This document shows, piece by piece, positions 8,078 through 17,213 of a stretch of 64,000 nt of DNA. Position numbers and translations under genes: made by a program. The stretch comes from Luteimicrobium sp049844995. GTDB taxonomy: Bacteria > Actinomycetota > Actinomycetes > Actinomycetales > Cellulomonadaceae. The stretch is taken from NCBI RefSeq assembly GCF_049844995.1, contig NZ_JBNCMC010000003.1:248001-312000 (forward strand). Reading direction: 5' to 3'. The stretch's first letter is position 1; the number at the start of each line of letters is the position of its first letter. The notes under the pieces are model-generated. The model saw nothing but the letters and a program-made list of their open reading frames with translations, was not told the origin of the DNA and did not search any database.

Positions 8078-9049
8078 GTGAGCGCTGCGAGCGCCGACAC
8101 CGTCGTCGTGGACGACGGCGAACCGACCAGTCCGCCGCGAGAGCGGCGGGTACGCCGGAGCCCGGTGACGTGGGTCCGGCGGGGAGGTCTGAGCACCCTG
8201 GTGTTCGCCCTCCCGGTCCTGGTGGTCTTCGGGGTCTTCTCGTGGTGGCCGATCGTGCGATCGGTCGTCATGAGCTTCCAGAAGACGAACCTGGTCACGC
8301 CGGCCACGTGGGTGGGCTGGGACAACTTCCAGTACGTCCTCACCGACCCGGACCTGCCGACGGCGATCCGGAACACCCTGTACTTCGCCCTGCTGGCGCT
8401 CGTGATCGGCTTCCCGGTCCCGCTGGTCGCGGCGGTCCTCATGAGTTCCGTGAAGCGCCTCAAGGGGCTCTACTCGGTGCTCGCGTACCTGCCCGTGGTG
8501 GTGCCGCCCGTCGTGGCGGTGCTGCTGTGGAAGTTCTTCTACGACGGCTCCGCGGACGGCGTCTTCAACACGATCCTCGGGTACGTGGGGCTCGGGCCCT
8601 ACGCCTGGCTGTCGAGCCCGACCCTGGCCATGCCGTCGCTCGTCCTCGAGGCGACCTGGGCGGCGGCGGGCGGCACGGTGATCATCTACCTGGCCGCGCT
8701 CATCGGGGTCCCGGGCGAGCTGTACGACGCCGCCGAGGTGGACGGCGCCGGGATCTGGCAGAAGGTGTGGCACGTGACGATGCCGCAGCTGCGCGGCGTC
8801 CTGTTCATCACCTTCATCCTGCAGATCATCGGCACCGTCCAGGTGTTCCTCGAGCCCTACCTGTTCACGGGCGGCGGGCCCGCGAACGCGACGCTGACGA
8901 TCCTGCTGATGATCTACAACTACGCGTTCGGCAGGTCGCTCGGCGGCGACTACGGCGCCGCGACCGCGCTGTCGGTCATGCTCGCCGCGTTCCTCGCCAT
9001 CCTCTCGCTCGTGTACTTCAGGGTCACGGCGTCCTGGAGCAAGTCGTGA
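8078..9049 (+). CDS. Sugar ABC transporter permease (MalF type)
   Basis: 323-residue inner-membrane permease of the binding-protein-dependent family. After a cytoplasmic N-terminus of about 35 residues come six transmembrane segments. The EAA loop is DAAEVDGAGIWQKVWHVTMP, which contacts the ATPase. The GTG at 8078 follows a GAGGAG ribosome-binding site. It pairs with the MalG-type permease 32 bp downstream. The operon has no ATPase gene. Confidence 0.92.
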   Translation: MSAASADTVVVDDGEPTSPPRERRVRRSPVTWVRRGGLSTLVFALPVLVVFGVFSWWPIVRSVVMSFQKTNLVTPATWVGWDNFQYVLTDPDLPTAIRNTLYFALLALVIGFPVPLVAAVLMSSVKRLKGLYSVLAYLPVVVPPVVAVLLWKFFYDGSADGVFNTILGYVGLGPYAWLSSPTLAMPSLVLEATWAAAGGTVIIYLAALIGVPGELYDAAEVDGAGIWQKVWHVTMPQLRGVLFITFILQIIGTVQVFLEPYLFTGGGPANATLTILLMIYNYAFGRSLGGDYGAATALSVMLAAFLAILSLVYFRVTASWSKS

Positions 9050-9081
9050 CCGGCCGGCAGATCCTCGAGGAGGAGGTCCCC

Positions 9082-10059
9082 ATGGCGAACGTCGCAACGA
9101 CCGGCCCCGCGGCCGGCGTGGAGGTCGCCGCGGCCACCGTGACCACGGCGCGGACCAGGCGGCCCAAGCGCTCCCAGCTCGACGGCGACCGCGGGTTCGT
9201 CTCCGAGCAGGACTGGCGACGTCCCAGCGTCAACCGGACCATGAAGACGCTGCACCTGATCCTGCTGGTGCTGCTCTGCGTCGTCGGCGTCGGGCCGATG
9301 CTGCTCCTCGCGAAGTACGCGGTCACGCCCACGCAGGACATCATCCGGACGCCGCTCGCGATCTTCCCGCACGGCATCCGGTGGGCGAACCTCACCGAGG
9401 CCTGGAACGACGTCGAGATCAGCAAGTACTTCCTCAACACGATCTGGCTCGCGCTCGGGTCGTGGTTCATGCAGCTGCTCGTGGCCACGACCGGCGGGTT
9501 CGTGCTGTCGGTGCTGCGCCCGGCGTGGGCCAAGATCGTCAACGGCCTCGTCATCGCGACGCTGTTCGTCCCGAGCGTCGTGCTCCTGGTGCCGCTGTAT
9601 CTGACGATCCTCGACCCGCCCGTCCTCGGGACGTCGTTGATCAACAACTTCTTCGCCGTGTGGCTGCCCGCCGGGGCGAGCGCGTTCAACGTGGTGCTCG
9701 TCGCGCGGTTCTTCGACAGCCTGCCCCGCGAGGTGTTCGAGGCCGCGAGGGTCGACGGCGCGGGGCCGTTCCGGCTGTTCTGGTCGGTGGTCCTGCCGAT
9801 GTCGAAGCCGATCCTCGGCGTCGTGTCGGTGTTCGCGTTCATCGCGAGCTGGAAGGACTTCCTCTGGCCGATGCTGGTCCTGAAGGACCCGGCCAAGCAG
9901 CCCCTGTCGGTGCGCCTGCCCGCGATCGCCGCCCAGACGGACCTGGGTGTGTTCCTCGCGGCGCTCGCGATCTCGACGCTCATCCCCGTGGTCCTGTTCC
10001 TGGTCTTCCAGCGCCTGTTCCTCTCGGGTGCCGGGCTGGGCGGGGCGGTCAAGGGCTGA
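9082..10059 (+). CDS. Sugar ABC transporter permease (MalG type)
   Basis: 325-residue permease with six predicted transmembrane helices after a charged N-terminal tail of about 55 residues. The EAA loop is EAARVDGAGPFRLFWSVVLP. The ATG at 9082 lies just after an AGGAGGAGGT ribosome-binding site; the much longer open frame upstream is a shadow of the preceding permease. It ends in GGAVKG, a C-terminus common in MalG-type permeases. A very stable terminator follows. Confidence 0.92.
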   Translation: MANVATTGPAAGVEVAAATVTTARTRRPKRSQLDGDRGFVSEQDWRRPSVNRTMKTLHLILLVLLCVVGVGPMLLLAKYAVTPTQDIIRTPLAIFPHGIRWANLTEAWNDVEISKYFLNTIWLALGSWFMQLLVATTGGFVLSVLRPAWAKIVNGLVIATLFVPSVVLLVPLYLTILDPPVLGTSLINNFFAVWLPAGASAFNVVLVARFFDSLPREVFEAARVDGAGPFRLFWSVVLPMSKPILGVVSVFAFIASWKDFLWPMLVLKDPAKQPLSVRLPAIAAQTDLGVFLAALAISTLIPVVLFLVFQRLFLSGAGLGGAVKG

Positions 10060-10113
10060 GCGACACGACCGTCGTCGGGCCCGCCCGCCCCGGCCGGCCC
10101 GACGACGCCCCAT

Positions 10114-10158
10114 CCGGGCCCGGCCGCGCGGAAACCCCTGCCGCGCGGCCGGGCCCGG
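10114..10158 (+). terminator. Strong hairpin terminator of the alpha-glucoside operon
   Basis: Perfect 18-bp arms (10114-10131 and 10141-10158, CCGGGCCCGGCCGCGCGG) with a 9-nt loop, followed by TT. It lies 54 bp after the permease stop and is the clearest transcription end in this half of the window. The U-tract is minimal, as is common in high-GC actinobacteria. Confidence 0.75.
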
Positions 10159-10197
10159 TTGCGTCCGCGTCCTGTCCCGCGCCCCTACGCTGGCCAG

Positions 10198-10911
10198 GTG
10201 CCGACCGACGACCCCGAGCTCGCTGCCGCCCTCGGCCTCGGCCCGACGACGTCCTGGCGGACCGCGCGCGACCTTCTGCTCGACGCGGGCTGGACGCTCG
10301 CCGGCGCGGGCGACTGGGCGTGGGTGCTGCGGTCGCCGTCCCGTCGGCACGCCGCCCGGATCAGCCCGTTCGACCCTGCGGCGCGATACACCGCGGCCCT
10401 GTACGCGGCCGCCGCCGGGACGGGACGGGTCCCGTCCGACGCGCGGCTCGTTCCGCTCGACGGCGGCGCGTCGCTCCTCGTCATGGAGCACCTCGAGCCC
10501 GTCCCGGCGCCCGTGGCCGCGGACTTCCACCGTCGGCTCGACGAGGGCGACCCGGAGCTCGTGGCCCTCGCCGCACACGTCCGGGCGGTGCACGCCCGGG
10601 GCGCCGCCGAGCAGCCGTTCTGGGGTCCGGTGGACACCAACCCGGGCAACGTCATGCGCCGGGCCGACGGCACGCTCGTCCTGACCGACCCCTTCTACGC
10701 GGACGGACCGGCCCTCTACGGGACGGCCGCGGAGGACCCCGACCGGCTGGTCGCGCTCGTCCCCGCCGCGCGTCGTCGGCACCTCACCGAGATCCCGCTG
10801 GCGGTCTCCGGGCCGTGGGAGCCGGGCGCGCAGGAGCGTCTGCGCCGGGCCCTGCACGACGCCGACCAGCGGGCCCGCGCGGGCGCCGCGGAGGCGTCCC
10901 CGGGGACCTGA
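10198..10911 (+). CDS. Kinase-fold (aminoglycoside phosphotransferase-like) hypothetical protein
   Basis: 237-residue soluble protein of unknown substrate. Segments resemble the protein kinase/APH fold: a hinge-like SLLVMEHLEPV, then VDTNPGNVMRRADGTLVLTDPFYADG, which looks like a catalytic loop plus a DFG-like metal site (DPF). It is shorter than typical aminoglycoside phosphotransferases, and the usual HGD of the catalytic loop is VDT here, so activity is uncertain. The GTG start is preceded by TACGCT with a 6-nt gap, suggesting a leaderless transcript. Neighbours (importer upstream, haem genes downstream) do not indicate its role. Confidence 0.6.
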   Translation: MPTDDPELAAALGLGPTTSWRTARDLLLDAGWTLAGAGDWAWVLRSPSRRHAARISPFDPAARYTAALYAAAAGTGRVPSDARLVPLDGGASLLVMEHLEPVPAPVAADFHRRLDEGDPELVALAAHVRAVHARGAAEQPFWGPVDTNPGNVMRRADGTLVLTDPFYADGPALYGTAAEDPDRLVALVPAARRRHLTEIPLAVSGPWEPGAQERLRRALHDADQRARAGAAEASPGT

Positions 10912-10982
10912 CACCCTGTCGTGTCGATGTCACGTCCCTGTTGTCCGGCTCGGACCGGGCCGGTCTCGGACGGAGTGGGAAG

Positions 10983-12116
10983 ATGCTGGACGTGAGCCTC
11001 ACCCCGTACGACGCGCTGCTCCTGTACTCCTTCGGCGGACCCAACAAGCCCGAGGACGTCGTCCCGTTCCTGCGGAACGTCACCGCCGGCAAGGGGATCC
11101 CCGACTCCCGTCTCGAGGAGGTCGGCGAGCACTACTACGGGTTCGGCGGCAAGAGCCCCATCAACGAGCAGAACCTCGCTCTCAAGGCGGCGCTCGAGGC
11201 GGAGCTCGCCGCGCGCGGCCTCGACCTCCCCGTCGTGTGGGGCAACCGCAACTGGGAGCCGTACACCCGCGACGCCGTCGCCGAGCTCGAGGAGATCGGG
11301 GCGCAGCGCACCGTCGTCCTCGTCACGAGCGCCTACTCGTCGTACTCCGGCTGCCGCCAGTACCGCGAGGACCTCGCCGTGACGCTCGACGGACTCGGCA
11401 AGCTCGGGCCGGAGGGCTCGACGACCGTCCAGTTCGACAAGATCCGGTCCTACTTCAACCACCCCGGCTTCGCGGAGGCGAACGTCGACGCCGTCGTCGA
11501 GGGCTTCGAGGCGCTCGCCGCGAAGGGCGGCGACCCGCGTGCCGCGCGCGTCGTGTTCGTCACCCACTCCATCCCGACCACCATGGAGGCCGCGTCGCGC
11601 ATCTCCCACGCGACGTACTCCGAGCAGCACCTGGACCTGGCCGGCGTCGTCGCCGCCCAGGTGTCCGAGCGGCTCGGCTTCGACGTGCCGTGGGACCTCG
11701 CCTACTGCTCGCGGTCCGGGCCGCCCAGCCAGCCCTGGCTCGAGCCGGACGTCAACGACCACCTCGAGAGGCTCGCGGGCGACGGGCTCCGTGACGTCGT
11801 CCTGTCGCCGATCGGCTTCGTCTCCGACCACATGGAGGTCGCCTACGACCTCGACACCGAGGCCCTCGAGACCGCGGGCAGGCTCGGCATGACCGCCGTC
11901 CGCGCGGGCACCGTCGGCACGCGTCAGCCGTTCGTCGGAGGCCTCGTCGACCTGCTCCTCGAGCGTGCCGCGATCGCGCGAGGCGAGGACGTCGACGAGG
12001 CGACCGTCGGCGGGCTGCCGGCGTTCCGGTCCGTGTGCGCCCCCGGCTGCTGCCTGCGGCGCGACGGCGAGCCGTCGGGGATCCCGGCGCTGTGCAGCAC
12101 CGACCTTCAGTCCTGA
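10983..12116 (+). CDS. cpfC: Coproporphyrin III ferrochelatase
   Basis: 377-residue ferrochelatase (HemH family) inserting ferrous iron into coproporphyrin III in the coproporphyrin-dependent pathway. Conserved motifs include LLYSFGGPNKPEDV, WGNRNWEPY, VTSAYSSYSGCRQY, VTHSIPTTM and SPIGFVSDHMEVAYDLD. The C-terminal Cys-rich segment SVCAPGCC, together with an internal Cys, fits the [2Fe-2S] ligand set of actinobacterial enzymes. It lies 25 bp upstream of chdC, the next enzyme of the pathway. The ATG at 10983 has only a weak GGGAAG site; GTG 10992 is an alternative. Confidence 0.93.
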   Translation: MLDVSLTPYDALLLYSFGGPNKPEDVVPFLRNVTAGKGIPDSRLEEVGEHYYGFGGKSPINEQNLALKAALEAELAARGLDLPVVWGNRNWEPYTRDAVAELEEIGAQRTVVLVTSAYSSYSGCRQYREDLAVTLDGLGKLGPEGSTTVQFDKIRSYFNHPGFAEANVDAVVEGFEALAAKGGDPRAARVVFVTHSIPTTMEAASRISHATYSEQHLDLAGVVAAQVSERLGFDVPWDLAYCSRSGPPSQPWLEPDVNDHLERLAGDGLRDVVLSPIGFVSDHMEVAYDLDTEALETAGRLGMTAVRAGTVGTRQPFVGGLVDLLLERAAIARGEDVDEATVGGLPAFRSVCAPGCCLRRDGEPSGIPALCSTDLQS

Positions 12117-12141
12117 CCCGGCAGCATCCCGAGAGGCAACG

Positions 12142-12924
12142 ATGAGCGACAGCACCGGGGCGTCCCCGGCCCAGCACGTCCACGGCGACACCGGCGAGAC
12201 GGTGGACACCCGCGCCATCAACGAGGGCATCCGCTACGCGATGTACTCCGTGTTCGCCCTCACCGGTGAGCTCCCCGCCGACGACGCCGCGCGCGAGGCC
12301 CTCGTCCGCGCCGCCGAGCGCGCGGTGGGCGGGGGAGCGGCGGACGGCGTCGACCCCGCCGACGCCACGAGCGAGCTCACGGTGCGCGGCTGGTACGACG
12401 TCGCCGGCCTCCGGGCCGACGCGGACCTCATGGTCTGGTGGCACGGGCCGTCGATCGAGTCGGTCCAGGGCGCCTACCACCGGCTGCGCGCGTCCGAGCT
12501 CGGCAGCCTGCTCGAGCCCGTCTGGTCCGTCGCCGCGATGCACCGGCCCGCCGAGTTCAACCGCGGGCACGTCCCCGCGTTCCTCGCCGGCGAGGCCCCC
12601 CGCGACTACGCGTGCGTCTACCCGTTCGTCCGGTCCTACGAGTGGTACCTGCTCGACCCCGCCGAGCGGTCGAAGATGCTCCGCGAGCACGGCATGGCCG
12701 CCGCCGCGTACAAGGACGTCCGCGCCAACACGCTGTCCGCGTTCGCGCTCGGCGACTACGAGTGGATCCTCGCCTTCGAGGCCGACGAGCTGCACCGCAT
12801 CGTCGACGTCATGCGCGACCTGCGCGCCGTCGACGCGCGGCTCCACGTGCGCGAGGAGATCCCGTTCTACACCGGGCCGCGGGTGGACCTCGTCGAGTGG
12901 GCGGCTCAGCAGCCCCTCGCCTGA
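12142..12924 (+). CDS. chdC: Coproheme decarboxylase (HemQ)
   Basis: 260-residue member of the chlorite-dismutase-like family that converts Fe-coproporphyrin III to haem b by two peroxide-dependent decarboxylations. Recognisable motifs are YPFVRSYEWYLL (with the probable catalytic Tyr region), MLREHGMAA (the likely proximal haem ligand is its His) and DYEWILAFEADEL. Length and order match actinobacterial ChdC. It is directly downstream of cpfC, giving the last two steps of the coproporphyrin-dependent pathway in one unit. A family B repeat follows the gene. Confidence 0.94.
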   Translation: MSDSTGASPAQHVHGDTGETVDTRAINEGIRYAMYSVFALTGELPADDAAREALVRAAERAVGGGAADGVDPADATSELTVRGWYDVAGLRADADLMVWWHGPSIESVQGAYHRLRASELGSLLEPVWSVAAMHRPAEFNRGHVPAFLAGEAPRDYACVYPFVRSYEWYLLDPAERSKMLREHGMAAAAYKDVRANTLSAFALGDYEWILAFEADELHRIVDVMRDLRAVDARLHVREEIPFYTGPRVDLVEWAAQQPLA

Positions 12925-12958
12925 GCTCCCGGTTGGTCGGCGCTTCGTCGGCTGGGGC

Positions 12959-13065
12959 GGCGCGGGGCGGGGCGTCGCGCGCGGTCTTCCATCCGCCTCG
13001 CTCGTTCCTCGCTCGGCTTCCCGCCCACCCAGCCACGACCGCGCGCGACATCCCCGCCCCGCGCC
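12959..13065 (+). repeat. Family B stem-loop repeat, copy 2 (intergenic)
   Basis: Outer arms of 14 bp (12959-12972 with 13052-13065) and inner arms of 13 bp (GTCGCGCGCGGTC at 12974-12986, GACCGCGCGCGAC at 13037-13049) are each perfect, with a 1- and 2-nt bulge between them. The loop is exactly 50 nt and begins TTCCATCCG, like copy 1. It lies 34 bp past the chdC stop, between convergent genes. Confidence 0.88.
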
Positions 13066-13112
13066 TTGCGCCGTCGTCCCACGTTCCCCGGGGTGCCCGA
13101 CGGCGTCGGCTG

Positions 13113-13178
13113 CTTCGCGAGGTAGGCCTCCCGGAGGGGTACTTCGCGAGGTAGGCGTTCGGGAGGGTACTTCGGCGA
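13113..13178 (+). repeat. Imperfect 28-29 bp tandem repeat
   Basis: CTTCGCGAGGTAGGC occurs at 13113 and 13142, each followed by a GGGAGGGTA-like segment, and a partial third unit (CTTCGG) begins at 13170. The array has about 2.3 units and lies in non-coding DNA beside family B copy 2. Confidence 0.65.
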
Positions 13179-13232
13179 GCATGCGGTTGCGCGCCAGCGC
13201 CCCGACCCCGCCGCCCCTGCGATGACGGGGCG

Positions 13233-14036
<804 letters not shown>

Positions 14037-14202
14037 CGGGACTCCTCGTGCGACGGAGGGCGGCGGCGCTCGGAGGAGCGTCGGGGGCGGTGCGACGAGC
14101 CGTCGCCCGCGGCGACCACGGTAGCGAGCCTGCCCCGACGGCGTCGTCGGCGTCCACGGGACGGAAGCCCTGGGCACGGGCCCGCCGGGCGGCCCGCACC
14201 GC

Positions 14203-14208
14203 TAGGGT
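14203..14208 (+). promoter_or_regulatory. -10 box TAGGGT, leaderless sulfurtransferase start
   Basis: TAGGGT ends 6 nt before the GTG at 14215. It is the likely promoter of the sulfurtransferase within the divergent 178-bp region. Confidence 0.5.
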
Positions 14209-14214
14209 CGGATC

Positions 14215-15114
14215 GTGAGCTCCGACGCCGTCGCACCCCGCATCCCGCCCCTCGTCGACGCCGCCTGGCTCGCCACGCACGCCCCCGGCGGCGGCACCGG
14301 CGCGCACGTCGTGCTCGCCGACGTGCGCTGGTACATGACCGACCCCGACGGCTCGGCCGCCCACGCCGCCTACGCGGAGGGCCACCTGCCCGGCGCGGTG
14401 TACGTGGACCTCGACGCGTGGCTCGCCGGCCCGCCCACCGCCACCGACGGCCGGCACCCGCTGCCGCAACCCGAGGTCTTCGCGCGGGGCATGGGGTCGG
14501 TGGGCATCGGCGACGACACGACCGTCGTCGCCTACGACGACGCGGGCGGCGTGATCGCCGCCCGGCTGGTCTGGATGCTCCGCGCGCTCGGTCACGAGGC
14601 CGCGCTGCTCGACGGCGGGTTCTTCGCTCCCGAGGTCCGTGCGTGGGCGGGCGGCGTCACGACCGACGTCGTCGCGCGCGAACCCGCGACGTTCACGCCG
14701 CGAGCGTGGCCCGTCGAGCTGTTGGCCACGCTCGACGACGTCGCCCCCGGCACGCGCGACGACCGGGCCGTCGTGCTCGACGCCCGCCCGGCCGAGCGGT
14801 ACCGCGGCGAGGGAGCGGACGTCGACCCGCGCGTCGGGCACGTGCCGGGGGCGGCGAGCGTCCCGTGCCGCGAGAACGTCGACGAGCGGGGGCACCTGCT
14901 GCCCGTCGGGACGCTGCGCGAGCGGTTCGCCGCGGCCGGGGTGACCGCCGCGGCGGTCGAGGCGGGCGACGTCGTCTCGATGTGCGGGTCGGGGGTGACC
15001 GCGTGCCACACGCTGCTCGCGCTCGAGCAGGCGGGACTCGGGCGGGCGCGCCTCTACCCGGGCAGCTGGTCGCAGTACGCGGCGACGACGCTCCCCGCGG
15101 CCACGGGGGCCTGA
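14215..15114 (+). CDS. Tandem-rhodanese sulfurtransferase, 3-mercaptopyruvate type
   Basis: 299-residue protein of two rhodanese domains. The N-terminal one is inactive-like (VVAYDDAGG instead of a Cys loop). The C-terminal one has active-site Cys257 in CGSGVTA. The CG(S/T)GVT loop is characteristic of 3-mercaptopyruvate sulfurtransferases, whereas thiosulfate sulfurtransferases usually have CRxGV. It transfers sulfane sulfur to thiophilic acceptors. The GTG start has a leaderless -10 box. The DinB-like gene begins 3 bp after its stop, so the two are cotranscribed. Confidence 0.9.
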   Translation: MSSDAVAPRIPPLVDAAWLATHAPGGGTGAHVVLADVRWYMTDPDGSAAHAAYAEGHLPGAVYVDLDAWLAGPPTATDGRHPLPQPEVFARGMGSVGIGDDTTVVAYDDAGGVIAARLVWMLRALGHEAALLDGGFFAPEVRAWAGGVTTDVVAREPATFTPRAWPVELLATLDDVAPGTRDDRAVVLDARPAERYRGEGADVDPRVGHVPGAASVPCRENVDERGHLLPVGTLRERFAAAGVTAAAVEAGDVVSMCGSGVTACHTLLALEQAGLGRARLYPGSWSQYAATTLPAATGA

Positions 15115-15117
15115 GCC

Positions 15118-15726
15118 GTGCGCGACGCGTTCTACGAGGAGGCCGGGGCCCTGTTCGTGGGGCTCGTCGCCCGCGTGCCCGACGGCGCCTGGCACCGCCC
15201 GGCGCTCGGTGCGTGGGACGTGCGGGACCTGGTCGGGCACACGAGCCGCTCGTTCGTCACGGTGCTGGCCTACCTCGACGAGCGGCCGCCCTCCGTCGCG
15301 GCCGAGTCCGCCGCCGGCTACTACGTGGCGACGACGGCGGTCCTCGCGGCGAGCGATCCCGGCGCGGTCGACGAGCGGGGGCGCGCCGCCGGCCTGGCGC
15401 TCGGGGACGACCCGCTCGGCGCCGTCCAGGGCCTCCGGGCCCGCGCGCTGGCCCGACTCGACGAGGTCGAGCCCGACGACGTCATGGGGAGCATCGTCGG
15501 CGGGATCCGCGTGCGTGACTACCTGCCGACCCGGGTCCTCGAGCTCGTCGTCCACAGTCGCGACCTGGCCCGCGCGCTCGACCTCGAGCTCGACGTCCCG
15601 ACGACGCTCCTCCGGGCGGTCGCGCTGCTCGCCGCCGAGGTGGCGGTCGACTCGGGCCGGGCGGGCGTCGTCCTCGACGCGCTGCTCGGCCGCGGCACCC
15701 TGCCGCCCGGATTCAGCCTCGTCTGA
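15118..15726 (+). CDS. DinB-like maleylpyruvate isomerase N-terminal family protein
   Basis: 202-residue four-helix-bundle protein of the mycothiol-dependent maleylpyruvate isomerase N-terminal/DinB-2 type. Characteristic segments are LGAWDVRDLVGHTSRSF and YLPTRVLELVVHSRDLARAL; the two His residues could help bind metal. Members are often mycothiol-dependent enzymes, but the specific reaction is unknown. It starts with GTG only 3 bp after the sulfurtransferase stop. Confidence 0.8.
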   Translation: MRDAFYEEAGALFVGLVARVPDGAWHRPALGAWDVRDLVGHTSRSFVTVLAYLDERPPSVAAESAAGYYVATTAVLAASDPGAVDERGRAAGLALGDDPLGAVQGLRARALARLDEVEPDDVMGSIVGGIRVRDYLPTRVLELVVHSRDLARALDLELDVPTTLLRAVALLAAEVAVDSGRAGVVLDALLGRGTLPPGFSLV

Positions 15727-15765
15727 GCGCGCGGCCCGGCCGGAACCCGCGCGGCAACGCCCCGA

Positions 15766-17040
15766 TCAGGGGTAGAGGCCGCGCAGGCGGTGCGCGTCGG
15801 CGACGCGCTGCACGCCGATGACGAGGGCGGCGTCGCGCAGCGTGAGCCCGTGGTCGTGCGCGTGGCGCGCGACCTCCGCGTACGACGACCGCATCCGACC
15901 GGCGAGCCGGTCCTCGATCTCGGCGTCGGTCCACCAGTACGTCTGGTTCGCCTGGACCCACTCGAAGTAGGACACGACGACGCCGCCGGCGTTGGCGAGG
16001 ATGTCGGGCACCACGGTGACGCCGTTCTTGCCGAGGATCGTGTCGGCCTCCTGGGTCGTGGGCCCGTTCGCGCCCTCGACGACGAACCGGGCCTTGACGT
16101 CCGAGGCGTTGTCGGCCGTGATCACCGAGTCGACGGCGGCGGGCACCAGGACGTCCACGTCCGCGGTGAGCACGGAGGCCCCGTCGGCGGCGTCGGCCCG
16201 GTCGAACCCGACCACGGACCCGGTGGCCGCGACGTGCTCGAGCAGCGCCCGGACGTCGAGGCCCTCGTCGTTGCGCACGGCGCCGAACGCGTCGGACACG
16301 TGCGTGACGACGGCGCCCTCGTCGGAGAAGATCTTGGCGGCGTTCGCGCCGACCTTGCCGAAGCCCTGGACCGCGACCCGCGAGCCCTTGATGCGTTGGC
16401 CCTCGTGGGTCATCGCGGCGTCGGCGACGTGGAAGATCCCGCGGGCGGTCGCCGTCCCGCGCCCCCGCGACCCGCCGATGGCGAGCGGCTTGCCGGTGAC
16501 GACGGCGGGGATGGTGTGCCCGACGTTGACGGAGTAGGTGTCCATGACCCACGCCATCTCGCGCTCGCCGGTGCCCATGTCGGGCGCCATGATGTCCTGC
16601 GTCGGGCCGATGAGCGGCATGATCTCGCTCGTGTACCGGCGGGTCACGCGCTCCAGCTCGGCGACGCTGTGCTCGGCCGGGTCGATGTCGATCCCGCCCT
16701 TCGCGCCGCCGTAGGGCAGGTCGACGACGGCGCACTTCCAGGTCATGAGCATCGCGAGCGCGCGCACCTCGTCGATGTCGACGCTCGGGTGGAACCGGAG
16801 GCCGCCCTTGCCGGGTCCTCGGGAGACGTTGTGCTGGACCCGGTGGCCCCGGTACACCTGCACGTGGCCGTCGTCACGGCGGAGGGGCACGGCGACGTTG
16901 ATCTCGCGGCGCGGGGTCGCGAGGGTCTCGTGGATGCCGACGTGGTACCCCAGGATCTCGACGGCGCCGGCGAGCTGGCCGAGCGCGTTGTCGAGGGCGG
17001 GGTTGTCGGAGCGGAACGGGCGTGACGGCGTCGTCATCAT
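15766..17040 (-). CDS. Glu/Leu/Phe/Val family dehydrogenase (glutamate dehydrogenase)
   Basis: 424-residue NAD(P)-dependent dehydrogenase interconverting glutamate and 2-oxoglutarate plus ammonia. Signature elements are GPGKGGLRFHP, a catalytic Lys114 in PYGGAKGG, GPTQDIMAPDMGT, the Rossmann fold VAVQGFGKVGANAA, and VEGANGPTT. Its length matches the small hexameric class. Two ATGs in tandem (17040 and 17037) follow an AGGAG; 17040 is annotated. It may supply or use glutamate alongside the nearby PutA, which produces glutamate from proline. Confidence 0.92.
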   Translation of the reverse strand: MMTTPSRPFRSDNPALDNALGQLAGAVEILGYHVGIHETLATPRREINVAVPLRRDDGHVQVYRGHRVQHNVSRGPGKGGLRFHPSVDIDEVRALAMLMTWKCAVVDLPYGGAKGGIDIDPAEHSVAELERVTRRYTSEIMPLIGPTQDIMAPDMGTGEREMAWVMDTYSVNVGHTIPAVVTGKPLAIGGSRGRGTATARGIFHVADAAMTHEGQRIKGSRVAVQGFGKVGANAAKIFSDEGAVVTHVSDAFGAVRNDEGLDVRALLEHVAATGSVVGFDRADAADGASVLTADVDVLVPAAVDSVITADNASDVKARFVVEGANGPTTQEADTILGKNGVTVVPDILANAGGVVVSYFEWVQANQTYWWTDAEIEDRLAGRMRSSYAEVARHAHDHGLTLRDAALVIGVQRVADAHRLRGLYP

Positions 17041-17166
17041 CTCTGCGGCTTCTCCTGAGGCCTGGGTGCGCCGCGCCCGGTCGGGGCGTCGGTCGCGGTG
17101 GCGCGCCGCGGGGTCTGCGGCTCGGGACCACGGTATCGCCCCGGCCCTCGCCGCCGGGGTGCCCGA

Positions 17167-17185
17167 CGCGCGGGGGCCCCGCGCG
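17167..17185 (-). terminator. GC palindrome downstream of aldo-keto reductase
   Basis: CGCGCGGGG and CCCCGCGCG flank a single G, 28 nt beyond the stop of the minus-strand aldo-keto reductase gene. It could act as a terminator before the glutamate dehydrogenase. No T-run follows. Confidence 0.4.
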
Positions 17186-17213
17186 ATCCGCACGGGCCCC
17201 GCGGCGCGCCGCG

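Larger units (their letters stand above)
12925..13232. other. Intergenic region between convergent chdC and ABC ATPase genes
   Basis: 308 bp with no gene. It holds family B repeat copy 2 (12959-13065) and a short imperfect tandem repeat (13113-13178). Open frames across it on either strand are translations of the repeat and show no codon structure of their own. Confidence 0.7.
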
